Positions 44,537-53,151 of a stretch of DNA of 64,000 nucleotides are shown piece by piece. Source of the stretch: Mycobacterium sp. URHB0044 (GTDB lineage Bacteria > Actinomycetota > Actinomycetes > Mycobacteriales > Mycobacteriaceae). A program made the translations under genes and the position numbers. A model generated the notes under the pieces. It was not told where the DNA came from. It saw nothing but the letters and a program-made list of their open reading frames with translations, and made no database searches. The stretch's first letter is position 1. Each line of letters begins with the position of its first letter. The DNA is taken from assembly GCF_000620625.1 (NCBI RefSeq), contig NZ_JIAW01000001.1, positions 1 through 64,000 of the forward strand, in the 5' to 3' direction.

Positions 44537-45165
44537 ACCCCACCGGAGAACCAATCCGACACGACACCGGAGCGCAGGACGAATCAGCCGCGGCAGTCGT
44601 GACAGAGCAGGACGAGAACACCGAGCCGGAAGCCCTGGACGACGAGGGTGCCGCCGTGCGGCGCCCCGAACACCTGGGCCGGGGCTGGTTCGTCGCGATC
44701 TGTGCCGTGTTGGTGCTCCTGACGGCGGGCGTCGCCGTCGGCGGCTACCTGGCCCTGCGTTCCCACGACGAGAGTGAGGCGATTGCCCGCGACGATGCGC
44801 TGGCACTCGCGCGGGCGAAGGAGTGCGTGGCGGCGACGCAGGCTCCGGACATCGCGGCGATGACGGCGAGCCAGTCGAAGATCCTCGAATGCTCGACGGG
44901 TGACTTCGCCGTGCAGGCCAATGTCTTCGCGGGGATGCTCGTCGACGCGTATCAGGTCGCGGACGTGAACGTGCAGGTCTCCGATCTCCGGGCAGCCGTT
45001 GAACGGCACAACCCCGACGATTCGGTCGACGTATTGGTGGCCGTTCGGGTCAAGGTGACCAACGCGCAGGCGCCAAACCAGGAGCAGGGCTACCGGCTGC
45101 GGGTGCAGATGGCGCCGGCAGATGGGACGTACAAGGTCGCCAAGCTGGACCAGGTCACCTCGTGA
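44506..45165 (+). CDS. mas1A: Mce-associated membrane protein (Rv0175-like)
   Basis: A 219-residue protein with an acidic N-terminal region, one transmembrane helix (FVAICAVLVLLTAGVAVGGYLAL, about 65-87) and an external NTF2-like domain (CVAATQAPDIAAMTASQSKILECSTGDFAVQ...) with two cysteines. Mce-associated proteins stabilise or accompany the Mce tube. Starts within mce1F; ends in a 4-bp overlap with the next gene. Confidence 0.88.
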   Translation: MEGDAGTSQLNPTGEPIRHDTGAQDESAAAVVTEQDENTEPEALDDEGAAVRRPEHLGRGWFVAICAVLVLLTAGVAVGGYLALRSHDESEAIARDDALALARAKECVAATQAPDIAAMTASQSKILECSTGDFAVQANVFAGMLVDAYQVADVNVQVSDLRAAVERHNPDDSVDVLVAVRVKVTNAQAPNQEQGYRLRVQMAPADGTYKVAKLDQVTS

Positions 45166-46133
45166 CGGCGGTGCTCGATCGGACCGACGAGTCGCAGGCG
45201 ACCGGCGAGGAGACCATCCGGTACGCCTCCTGGCCGGCGCGTGCCGGCGCGCTCGCGGTGGATCTGCTGCCGGGCGTGGCCGTCATTGCCACGATGGTGT
45301 TGCTCGCGGCGACGGCGCCGGTGTGGGGCTGGCTGTGGTGGGTGTTCACGGCGACCGCGGCGGTGGCGGGTCTCGCCACGATCGTGAACCGCTGGCTGCT
45401 GCCGTCGATGACGGGGTGGAGTCTTGGCCGCGCGCTGTTCGGCATCCGCATCGCGACGCGATCCGGCGACACCGCGGGCACCGCCCGACTGCTGTTGCGC
45501 GACGTCGCCCATCTGCTGGACACGGCCAGCCTCTTCGTCGGGTGGCTGTGGCCGTTGTGGGACCGGCGCAACCGCACCTTCGCCGACTTCCTGTTGCGCA
45601 CCGAGGCCAGGGCGATCGCGCCGGCGCAGGGCAACGTGCGCCGGACCGCGGGCATCGTGTTCCTGGTGGCCGCACTGCTCTGTGCCGCAGGAGCCGGCCT
45701 GGGCTATCAGACGGTCTACCGGCACGAGCGGGCCGTCGAGAAGACACGCACCGAGATCGCCGAACAGGGCCCTCGGATCGTCGAGCAGATCCTGACCTAC
45801 GGCACGCCGACGCTCAAGGACGACTTCGCGAGGGCGCAGTCACTGGCCACCGACGGGTACCGGCCGCAGCTCGTCGCGCAACAGCAGGCCGTCCAGAAGG
45901 CGGGCGTCACCGCCAACGAATACTGGGCCGTGAGCAGTGCCGTGCTTTCCGCGGCGCCAGAGCAGGCCGCGATGCTGGTGGCTCTGCAGGGTCAGCGCGG
46001 AGCGGACCCCAACAATCTGAAGTTCATCACCGCGACCGTCCGGGCGGACTTCGAGCGGTCCGGTGACGGCCATTGGCGCGTCTCCAATCTCACCGTCCTG
46101 AAGAGGCCACAGACGAACGAGTCCGCCCGATGA
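45162..46133 (+). CDS. mas1B: Mce-associated RDD-domain membrane protein (Rv0176-like)
   Basis: A 323-residue protein. The first ~150 residues hold an RDD-type membrane domain (RAGALAVDLLPGVAVIATMVLL; WSLGRALFGIRI; LLRDVAHLLDTASLFVGWLWPLWDRRNRTFADFLLRT) with about three helices. Another helix (TAGIVFLVAALLCAAGAGLGYQTV) leads to an external Mce-associated domain. This RDD fusion is typical of Rv0176. GTG start in the overlap with the previous gene. Confidence 0.88.
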   Translation: MTAVLDRTDESQATGEETIRYASWPARAGALAVDLLPGVAVIATMVLLAATAPVWGWLWWVFTATAAVAGLATIVNRWLLPSMTGWSLGRALFGIRIATRSGDTAGTARLLLRDVAHLLDTASLFVGWLWPLWDRRNRTFADFLLRTEARAIAPAQGNVRRTAGIVFLVAALLCAAGAGLGYQTVYRHERAVEKTRTEIAEQGPRIVEQILTYGTPTLKDDFARAQSLATDGYRPQLVAQQQAVQKAGVTANEYWAVSSAVLSAAPEQAAMLVALQGQRGADPNNLKFITATVRADFERSGDGHWRVSNLTVLKRPQTNESAR

Positions 46134-46678
46134 GCCCGCGCCGCCAGGTCGACGCGGCCGACCGCGACTACTTCACGGCCGCGCCGAAAAGGCCGCTGCG
46201 GTGGGGGCTTCCGCTCGCGAGCACGCTCGCCTTCCTGCTCGCCGCGGCCGCGCTCGCAGCGAGCATCTTCATGGTGGTCGGTCACCAGAGCTATGACCGC
46301 ACCCAGACCCGAGATGCGTCCGCACTCGACTACGTGAGCGGATTCATGACGACCTATACGACGTTGGATCCGTTCCACGCCAACGACTATGCGGACCGGG
46401 TGCTGGCGCAGGGCACAGGCGACTTCGCCAAGTCCTTCAAGGAGAAGATGAACGAAATCGTCATCCAGGTGGCGCGCGCCGAACCGACCACCGGCACCGT
46501 CGTCGCGGCCGGCGTGCAGCGCTGGAACGACAACGGCAGTGCCGACGTGCTGGTGGCAACGAAGATCAGCACCACCGGCGCGGACGGAAAGGCCATCGAG
46601 AGCGGCAACCGATGGGTGGTCACGACGATCGAGGAGGGACAGCAGTGGAAGATCAGCCAGCTGATTCAGGTGATCTGA
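46130..46678 (+). CDS. mas1C: Mce-associated membrane protein (Rv0177-like)
   Basis: A 182-residue protein starting in an ATGA overlap. Short basic N-terminus, one transmembrane helix (LPLASTLAFLLAAAALAASIFMVV, about 27-50) and an external NTF2-like domain (ASALDYVSGFMTTYTTLDPFHANDYADRVLAQGTGDFAKSF). Overlaps the next gene by 34 bp. Confidence 0.87.
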   Translation: MSPRRQVDAADRDYFTAAPKRPLRWGLPLASTLAFLLAAAALAASIFMVVGHQSYDRTQTRDASALDYVSGFMTTYTTLDPFHANDYADRVLAQGTGDFAKSFKEKMNEIVIQVARAEPTTGTVVAAGVQRWNDNGSADVLVATKISTTGADGKAIESGNRWVVTTIEEGQQWKISQLIQVI

Positions 46679-47616
46679 CCGCCGCCGCTCCCGTGCCGCA
46701 AGGCAAGGCGGGACGCACCCGGCACCGGATGCCGCGAGCGAAGCTGCGCGAGGAGGGCGAGGAGGCCGCGTCGGAAGACGGCGCCGCTGAACCCGATTCG
46801 GAACCGGAGGTCGCAGCGCCCGAACCCGACCCCGAGGCCGAGGCCGAGGCCGAGGCCGAGGCCGAGCCAGCCCCTCGCCGCCGCCGGTTCCCGTGGCGGC
46901 GATCGGCTCCTGCAGCGCCTGCCGAAGAGCCTGCCGAAGTCAGCGTTGCCGACGAGCCCGCCGAGGTCGAGAAGCCCGCGGGCGACGACGCGTCTGATGA
47001 CGAAACCGCTTCCCCAACAACGGAATCCGGACCGTACGAACCCGATGACGACACGGGTGAAGAGCCCGATGAGCCTGAGCCAGTCCTGGTACCGCACCGG
47101 ACGGCCGGTCGTGCACTGAAGGTGGCGGCGGTCGTCGCAGGCGTCCTGTTCGTCGGAGCCGCGGCGTTCGCCGGGGCAACGCTGCAGCCCTACCTGGCTG
47201 ATCGGGCAGAAGTCCACACCAAGTTCGAGGTGGCCGAGACGGCGGCCACCGCCATCACGACGCTGTGGACCTATACGCCTGAGGACATGGACTCGCTGCC
47301 CGACCGCGCGGGCAAGTTTCTGACCGGTGACTTCGCCGTGGAGTACCGCCGGTTCATCGACGCCATCATCGAAACCAACAAGCAGGCCAAGGTCACCAAC
47401 AACACGCAGGTGCTCGGGGCGGCGGTGGAGTCACTGACCCCGACGGAGGCCTCCGCGATCGTGTACACGAACTCGGTGGCCACCAGTCCGGTGACGAAGG
47501 GCATTCCGTCGATGCGGTATCTGTCCTATCGTCTGACGATGGAACTGCGGAACAGGCAGTGGCTGATCACGAAGATGACGGCAGTCACCTCACTGGACCT
47601 GACGCCGAAGCTGTAG
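46645..47616 (+). CDS. mas1D: Mce-associated membrane protein with acidic N-terminal extension (Rv0178-like)
   Basis: A 323-residue protein beginning at a GTG preceded by GAGGAGGG. The first ~150 residues are Glu/Asp/Ala/Pro rich with a short repeat of 'EAEAEAEAEAEPAPRRRRFPW', longer than in the M. tuberculosis protein as I recall it. Then comes a transmembrane helix (ALKVAAVVAGVLFVGAAAFAGATL) and the external Mce-associated domain. Last gene of the mce1 transcript; 7 bp before the DUF1275 gene. Confidence 0.86.
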   Translation: MEDQPADSGDLTAAAPVPQGKAGRTRHRMPRAKLREEGEEAASEDGAAEPDSEPEVAAPEPDPEAEAEAEAEAEPAPRRRRFPWRRSAPAAPAEEPAEVSVADEPAEVEKPAGDDASDDETASPTTESGPYEPDDDTGEEPDEPEPVLVPHRTAGRALKVAAVVAGVLFVGAAAFAGATLQPYLADRAEVHTKFEVAETAATAITTLWTYTPEDMDSLPDRAGKFLTGDFAVEYRRFIDAIIETNKQAKVTNNTQVLGAAVESLTPTEASAIVYTNSVATSPVTKGIPSMRYLSYRLTMELRNRQWLITKMTAVTSLDLTPKL

Positions 47617-47623
47617 ACCCGCG

Positions 47624-48316
47624 GTGTCCGTCGTATCGCCTGTCTCGCACCGGATGACGGTCACCGCGTTGTTGCTGTTGACGTTCGCCACGGGCCTCGT
47701 CGACGCAGTCAGCGTGCTGGTGCTCGGCCACGTCTTCGTGGCCAACATGACGGGCAACGTCATCTTCCTCGGCTTCTGGTTCGTCGAGCGCTCCGGTGTC
47801 GACATGTCCGCCGCCGTCGTGGCGTTCATCAGCTTCGTTGCAGGGACGGTGCTCGGCGGGAGGTGGGCGCGTCACCTCGACACCCACGTACGCCGGTGGC
47901 TGACGGTCGCGCTCGGCACCGAGGTCGTGGTGTTGGTGACACTGTCGATTCTGGCCGGGACCGGCGTTCTGGCGTACCACGACAACGGGAAGCTGTTCAT
48001 CATCGCTGGCCTCGCCGTGACCTTCGGCAGCCAGAACGCGACGGCCCGACAGTTCGGCATCCAGGAACTCAGCACCACCGTCCTCACGTCGACGATCGTC
48101 GGCATCGGCTTCGACAGCAGACTCGCGGGCGGCACCGGGCACCGGGAGAAGCTCCGCTACGGGGTGGTGGCGACGATGCTCGCGGGCGCCGTCATCGGCG
48201 CCACGATGACGAGATTCGCGGTGGCACCGGTGATCGCGCTCGCCGCAGCCGTGATCGCCGTGAGCGCCGCGATCTTCGGGTTCGCGCCGGCCCGGACGCC
48301 CGCCGGCCAGGCGTAG
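47624..48316 (+). CDS. DUF1275 (YoaK-like) membrane protein
   Basis: A 230-residue protein with about six transmembrane helices. The family signature lies at the N-terminus: LLLLTFATGLVDAVSVLVLGHVFVANMTGNVIFLGF (about 15-50), followed by FGSQNATARQFGIQELSTTVLTSTIVGI. Function is unknown; small-molecule transport has been suggested for the family. The GTG start is 7 bp after mas1D, so it may be read through from the mce1 operon. Confidence 0.88.
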   Translation: MSVVSPVSHRMTVTALLLLTFATGLVDAVSVLVLGHVFVANMTGNVIFLGFWFVERSGVDMSAAVVAFISFVAGTVLGGRWARHLDTHVRRWLTVALGTEVVVLVTLSILAGTGVLAYHDNGKLFIIAGLAVTFGSQNATARQFGIQELSTTVLTSTIVGIGFDSRLAGGTGHREKLRYGVVATMLAGAVIGATMTRFAVAPVIALAAAVIAVSAAIFGFAPARTPAGQA

Positions 48317-48322
48317 CCCGAG

Positions 48323-49096
48323 GTGGACGTCTTCGTCAAGCACAATCCCTCGGCTCCGCCGGGCTTCTTCGCCTGCGAAGCTGCCGGACTGCGGTGGCTT
48401 GCGACGGTCGAGGACGGCGCGGCCTGCGCCCACGTCGTCGGTCACGACGAAACGAGCCTCACCCTGCAGCGGCTGACCTTCGCGGCGCCCGACCGGGCAA
48501 CAGCCCATGAATTCGGTGCCGGACTGGCCCGCACGCACGGTGCGGGCGCCGATGCATTCGGGTCCGCTCCCGACGGCTGGACCGGAGCGGGCTTCTTCGG
48601 TCCGCTGCATCACCCGCTGCCCATGTCGCTGCGGCCGCACCCGACGTGGGGCCGCTTCTACGCGGCGGAGCGGCTCGCGCCGATGGCCGAACTCGCCGCA
48701 GCCGCGTTGCCTGCCGAGGTGAGACGTGACGTGGCGCGAGTGGCGGAACGCTGCGCCAGGGGCGACTTCGACGACGACGACCTGCCGTCGCGTCTGCACG
48801 GCGACCTGTGGAGCGGCAACGTCATGTGGACGCCCGGCGGCGTCGTCCTGATCGATCCAGCCGCGCACGGCGGGCACCGCGAAACCGACCTGGCGATGCT
48901 GGCCCTGTTCGGGTGCCCACATCTGGACTCGGTGCTCGACGGCTATCAGCAGCAACGACCGTTGCGGCCCGGCTGGCGTGGGCGAGTGGGCCTGCATCAG
49001 TTGTATCCGTTGCTGGCGCACGTGGTGCTGTTCGGTGGCGGTTATGCGGCTCAGGTCGCCGCGGCCGCGCGGTCGGCAATAGCTATTGACGCCTAG
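48323..49096 (+). CDS. Fructosamine-kinase-family protein
   Basis: A 257-residue protein-kinase-like phosphotransferase. The catalytic loop is SRLHGDLWSGNVMW (HGD-x4-N, about 154-166) and the metal aspartate is in VLIDPAAHGGHRETDLAMLALFG, both typical of fructosamine-3-kinase/ketosamine kinases that repair glycated proteins. The N-lobe lysine is in VFVKHNP. GTG start. It follows the DUF1275 gene by 6 bp; no functional link is evident. Confidence 0.87.
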   Translation: MDVFVKHNPSAPPGFFACEAAGLRWLATVEDGAACAHVVGHDETSLTLQRLTFAAPDRATAHEFGAGLARTHGAGADAFGSAPDGWTGAGFFGPLHHPLPMSLRPHPTWGRFYAAERLAPMAELAAAALPAEVRRDVARVAERCARGDFDDDDLPSRLHGDLWSGNVMWTPGGVVLIDPAAHGGHRETDLAMLALFGCPHLDSVLDGYQQQRPLRPGWRGRVGLHQLYPLLAHVVLFGGGYAAQVAAAARSAIAIDA

Positions 49097-49323
49097 GTAA
49101 CACGTGATCGATGGACCAGGCAATACCGCGCGTTGAACCCAACGACGGCAAATGAGGTGTCGACGGCGATGCGCGCACATGATTCGACCGCGAATGCCAG
49201 CCCCCGGTTCCATTGCTTTGCGAAGATTGCAGACGGCCGAGGGTCGTTGCCTAGAAGCCGATTTCGGCAACCGAACTCCGGCACCGGTACGACGCCTCTT
49301 TCGCTCAGCAATTACTACTTAAA

Positions 49324-49366
49324 CCACTTACGCAAGTGTTAACGTCCTGTGATCAAGCTGTTTGAT
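49324..49366. promoter_or_regulatory. Two inverted repeats upstream of the large exported protein
   Basis: CACTT-acgc-AAGTG (49324-49337) and GATCAA-gctgt-TTGATC (49350-49366) lie 20-62 bp before the ATG at 49386. Both are perfect. The second shares its TTGATC half site with the palindrome in the mce1R-fadD5 region. The rest of the 289-bp gap from 49097 shows no gene. Confidence 0.4.
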
Positions 49367-49385
49367 CGGGGAAAGGTCACTGCAG

Positions 49386-51884
49386 ATGGCGGGCAAACAC
49401 CGCACGATCGGTAAACGGGCTAGGCGAATCGCGTTGCTGAGCGCCGCCGCAGCGACGGCGAGCGCCATGACGGTCGGAGTCGTCACGCCGACGCCGACGC
49501 CGAGCGCCGCGCGGGTGAGCACCGATCCCGTCGACCTCGCCGCCGCGATCCGGCTGCTGCCGAACTCCAATCAGGTTCCCGACCTCACCGGTGGTCTGGG
49601 CAACGCCGTCTATGACTTCGGCCAGGGTCTCGCCGACCCGATCATCAGGGCCGTCGTCAACGGCATCAACCTGTCCGCGCTCGCGCAGGCCGCCGGCTTG
49701 GATCCGAAGAGCCTGCTGACCACGCTGCTCGCGGATCTGCCCGCGAACCTGCTGCCGGGAATCCTGGCCAGCCTGTCCCTGGACATCCCGGTGCTGGGTC
49801 CGGTGCTGGACTCGTTGTCGGGCGGGAACCTAGCCCTGCTGACCCAGATCCTCGACCTGCTCGGCGTCGACGAGATCACGGACGGAACGCTGACCGGTCT
49901 CCTCGCCCTGCTGGGCCTGGACCTGTCCGATCCGCTCAACCTCTCGGGTCTGGACGTCCCCGGGCTGAACGTCATCACGCCAGGCGCCACGTTCGCCGCG
50001 CTCAAGATGTTCGGCCTCGACCTGGGCTGGCTGCCCGCGCTGCCGAATTCGGTGGCCAACGAGATCAACGGAACCGACTACGCGAAGCTTGGCGTCAACG
50101 GCGTCCTCAACGAGGTGCTCGACCGGCTGGTCGCGAACCCGCTGCTCGATCCTCTCGGACTGCTTACGGGTCAGCTCCAGAGCCTCATCAACGGGCTGAC
50201 GAGTGGGATCCCCGACGTCATCGACGTCCGGGCTCCCGTCACCATCGGGATCGGGATGGGCGCCTTCGCCGCGGCGATGTCCTACGAAAAGGTGTTGGAA
50301 CAGCTCAAGTTTCAGCCGGGTGGGTCCCAGTACGCGGGCCTTGATCCGCTGCTGGGCAGCCTGACCATCCTGCCCATGGTGCTGATCAACAACCCGGCGC
50401 GTCCAGACGGTGGCATGTTTGCCCGCTTCGGGCCGCTGGCGGCGCTGTTCGGCATCAACACCGTGAACCCCCACACCCAGGCGACCAGCGACGGCCTCGG
50501 GGTCCCGATACTCGGTACCGGAGTAACCCTCGGTGCGGCGAACCTCCTGCCGATCCTGGTCGACGCGACCTACGAGTACCAACCGCTGTCGGACTTCGCG
50601 TCCTGGCCGAATCCGTTCACGCTGGGCAACAACCTCGGTGCCGCCCTGATGCCCACCTACATGCTTCGCGGGCTGAGCCTCGACGGAATCGGGGACCAGG
50701 TCCTCGGTCAGGTCAGCGATCTGGTCGACGAATCGGTGCGCACGGGAAACCCGTTGGCGCTCAACGTGTATCTGACGTTGCACTCGGCAACGTCGCCGAG
50801 TCTGGAACCGCTGTACCTGGCATCGGACCTGCTCAACCTGGTGGGCCTGGGCCCGCTGGCGGCCATTCCGATGAAGCTGGCGAACGCACTCGCTCCGGCG
50901 ATCAACACCCTGGTGAACGTCGGCTACGCCAACACGACCCGAAACCCCGACGGCACGTACACCCGCGACTTCACCAACGCAGGCACCGAGACTCCGTTCC
51001 TGTCGTTCCCCGACCTTGACTTCGGCAAGGTGCCCGGCGACGTCATCAATCAGCTCGTTGGCGGATTCACCAAGGAGTTCTTCAGCGCCAACCCGACGCC
51101 CAGTACTCCCAACGTGCTTGCCAATCTGCTCCACGCACTGCTGGGTGGTGGACTCGGTGGCATTCTCCCCGGAGCCGCCCAGACACCCGGTGGAACCCCG
51201 TCGGCCGCGGATCCGCTTGGCGGACTGACGAGTTTGTTGAACAACCTGCTCGGTGGACTCCTCGGTCCACTGACTCCGCACGCCGCGCAGCAGACCCCGG
51301 CAGCGCTGACCGCATCGTCGATCCCGTCCGCGACCAGCCGGATGGTGGCGTTGTCGGCGAACAAGGATGCGGCGACGGCGGATTCGGCCCCCGCGGCAGA
51401 CGAAGCCAAGGATGCGACCACCGAGCCGAAGGCCGAAGAGCCCAAGGCTGAGGAGCCCAAGGCTGAGGAGCCGAAGGCCGAACAGCCGGCGGCGGAGAAG
51501 CCTGCCGAGGAGGCGCCGGCCGCGGAGGAACCGACGGTCGAGAAGCCGAAGACCGAGGAGCCCAAGACCGAGGAGCCCAAGACCGAGGACTCAACCGGTC
51601 CGAAGCACGCCAAGCCGGACGACGAAGCCGCGCCGGCCGCGTCGGGGTCGACCACGCCCAAGCACGCCAAGCCGGATCAGGACGATTCGACGGACGGCGG
51701 CACCACGACCGTGAAGACGCCGAAGCACGCCAAGCCCTCGCTCAACGTCGTCCGTGACGGCGTGACCGCCAAGTCGCCGACCGACGCGAAGCCGGAGGTG
51801 AAGTCGGGTGCCGACACCGGGAAGAAGGACGGGGGCGCAGGTTCGGCCGACTCTGCGGCCGACTCCTCGAGCAACGCCGCCTGA
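49386..51884 (+). CDS. Large exported protein, PE-PPE-domain-like, with acidic/KHAKP-repeat tail
   Basis: An 832-residue secreted or surface protein. A basic, Ala-rich signal peptide (residues 1-42, ending PTPSAARV) precedes ~640 residues rich in Leu/Gly/Asn/Pro with repeated amphipathic leucine blocks. The middle and late parts (PVTIGIGMGAFAAAMSYEKVLEQL; LGPLAAIPMKLANALAPAINTLVNVGYANTTRNPDGTYTRDF) recall the C-terminal domain of PE-PPE proteins, but no PE or PPE domain is present. The tail has EEPKAEEPKAEEPK-type repeats and three PKHAKP motifs. An earlier ATG at 49362 lacks a ribosome-binding site; GGAAAGG precedes 49386. Confidence 0.78.
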   Translation: MAGKHRTIGKRARRIALLSAAAATASAMTVGVVTPTPTPSAARVSTDPVDLAAAIRLLPNSNQVPDLTGGLGNAVYDFGQGLADPIIRAVVNGINLSALAQAAGLDPKSLLTTLLADLPANLLPGILASLSLDIPVLGPVLDSLSGGNLALLTQILDLLGVDEITDGTLTGLLALLGLDLSDPLNLSGLDVPGLNVITPGATFAALKMFGLDLGWLPALPNSVANEINGTDYAKLGVNGVLNEVLDRLVANPLLDPLGLLTGQLQSLINGLTSGIPDVIDVRAPVTIGIGMGAFAAAMSYEKVLEQLKFQPGGSQYAGLDPLLGSLTILPMVLINNPARPDGGMFARFGPLAALFGINTVNPHTQATSDGLGVPILGTGVTLGAANLLPILVDATYEYQPLSDFASWPNPFTLGNNLGAALMPTYMLRGLSLDGIGDQVLGQVSDLVDESVRTGNPLALNVYLTLHSATSPSLEPLYLASDLLNLVGLGPLAAIPMKLANALAPAINTLVNVGYANTTRNPDGTYTRDFTNAGTETPFLSFPDLDFGKVPGDVINQLVGGFTKEFFSANPTPSTPNVLANLLHALLGGGLGGILPGAAQTPGGTPSAADPLGGLTSLLNNLLGGLLGPLTPHAAQQTPAALTASSIPSATSRMVALSANKDAATADSAPAADEAKDATTEPKAEEPKAEEPKAEEPKAEQPAAEKPAEEAPAAEEPTVEKPKTEEPKTEEPKTEDSTGPKHAKPDDEAAPAASGSTTPKHAKPDQDDSTDGGTTTVKTPKHAKPSLNVVRDGVTAKSPTDAKPEVKSGADTGKKDGGAGSADSAADSSSNAA
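51420..51740 (+). repeat. Low-complexity coding repeat in the exported protein tail
   Basis: Tandem copies of a gag-cccaag-(gct/acc)-gag unit encode EEPKAEEPKAEEPK and EEPKTEEPKTEEPK, followed by three spaced 'ccgaagcacgccaag' copies encoding PKHAK. Such tracts can gain or lose units. Confidence 0.65.
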
Positions 51885-51888
51885 CGGT

Positions 51889-52971
51889 CTAGAGGAACGC
51901 CAGCCAGCTGGGCAGCGCGCGTTCGCGCGAGTCGCACAGCACCTGGTAGGTGTCGCAGGAGCCCCTCGGTACGCCGGCTCCTGCCCACATGCCCCCGGTG
52001 TCGCGACGCAGCACGATCGCGGAGGAACCGCCGCCATCGAGTAGCACGGCGCTGTCGCTGCCCAGCCCGCGGAACAGGTCTTGGACCTGATCCGGGGTGT
52101 AGCTGCCGCCCTGGAAGACGTACATCTCGTCCTTGCCCTTGGCGTAACCGATCGCCGTGCGGGCGGCACTGGGGCCGCCGTCGTTCATCTGCCCGGTGTC
52201 GCCCGGCGCCAGCAGTCCGAGGCCGCTGACCGCGACGAACCGCATGCCCTTGTCCACGAGGTCGCCGATCACGGCGGACGCGGCGTCGTAGTCGTCGGGT
52301 GCTCGTGGCGGCACGACGAACGGCGCACCGCCGACCGGAAGGATCATGGTCGTCAGTGCCGTCCACACTTCGTCTCCGCCGGACAGGCCCTGCTTGCCCG
52401 CGTAGGGGATGGTGCCGGTGACGGCGGCGTTGGCTCGACCCTGCCCGCGGGTGTTGTCGACGTAGGCGCCCAGCGGTGAGCTGCAGCCCGTCGACTTCCA
52501 GGAGCCACCCTTCTGCCCGCGGATGTCGAAGAAGTTGGCGTTGATGGCGATGGTCGGTGAGCCGAGCGCCTTCCACGCCTGCAGTGGCGTGAACGTCTCC
52601 GACGCCTGCCACAGTCCCTCGCTGGTGCGGGCCCGCGGATCCCGTTCGCAGCGCGCTTGGTAGCCGGAGTGTGAGTCGACGAGGAGTCGGGGAGTTAGCC
52701 GTTGCGACGCGGCCTTGATGATCATCAGGTGGCCGCCGCTACTCATCTCGTACCAACTGCCGCTGGCGTTGAGCATCGGCGCGGCATTGCCACCGCCGAA
52801 GTTGTACACCAGGTACGAACCGCGCGTCCCGGCGATCGCATTCGCCAGGAGTTCGCGGCCATCGGCTGCGCGGGCGGTCGGCGCTCCCGCCGTCGTTGCC
52901 AGGGCCGCGCAGACCGACAGCGTCGTCACACCGGCGACGAACCGACGGAACTTTGCGGCTGTCTTCAGCAC
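51889..52971 (-). CDS. Exported phosphodiester-glycosidase-like (NAGPA) protein
   Basis: A 360-residue secreted protein. GTG start with AAGGGA upstream; signal peptide FVAGVTTLSVCAALATTAGAPTARA with an ARA cleavage site near residue 36. The mature part fits the NAGPA/DUF2233 fold: IAINANFFDIRGQKGGSWKS, RFVAVSGLGLLAPGDTGQMNDGGPSAARTAIGYAKGKDEMYVFQGG and VLLDGGGSSAIVLR, where DGGGS is the family hallmark. Four or more cysteines suggest disulfides. Likely cleaves a sugar phosphodiester in the envelope. It has a strong SigA-type promoter. Convergent with the preceding gene. Confidence 0.85.
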   Translation of the reverse strand: MLKTAAKFRRFVAGVTTLSVCAALATTAGAPTARAADGRELLANAIAGTRGSYLVYNFGGGNAAPMLNASGSWYEMSSGGHLMIIKAASQRLTPRLLVDSHSGYQARCERDPRARTSEGLWQASETFTPLQAWKALGSPTIAINANFFDIRGQKGGSWKSTGCSSPLGAYVDNTRGQGRANAAVTGTIPYAGKQGLSGGDEVWTALTTMILPVGGAPFVVPPRAPDDYDAASAVIGDLVDKGMRFVAVSGLGLLAPGDTGQMNDGGPSAARTAIGYAKGKDEMYVFQGGSYTPDQVQDLFRGLGSDSAVLLDGGGSSAIVLRRDTGGMWAGAGVPRGSCDTYQVLCDSRERALPSWLAFL

Positions 52972-53006
52972 TGTCGTCCCTTCGGCAAATCGCTACGGCT
53001 CAGATA

Positions 53007-53034
53007 ACAATAATCACAGCAAACACACTGTCAA
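53007..53034 (-). promoter_or_regulatory. SigA-type promoter for the glycosidase-like gene
   Basis: On the minus strand TTGACA (53034-53029), 16-bp spacer, TATTGT (53012-53007), about 35 bp before the GTG at 52971. The -35 is a perfect consensus match, and the region is unusually AT-rich for this genome. Confidence 0.6.
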
Positions 53035-53151
53035 CTTTCGTCACAGCTGGATCACGATCGGATATCGAGCGAATTGCGTTGCGGGCTAGCGCCTTTGCCA
53101 AACGTGCGCGAAGGGGAGCGGTCGGGCAGAGGAAACGTTCGCGAGCGAAGC

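Noticed and set aside
51420..51600. Short tandem repeats as a CRISPR array
   Set aside because: They are in-frame coding repeats without unique spacers inside a long protein gene.
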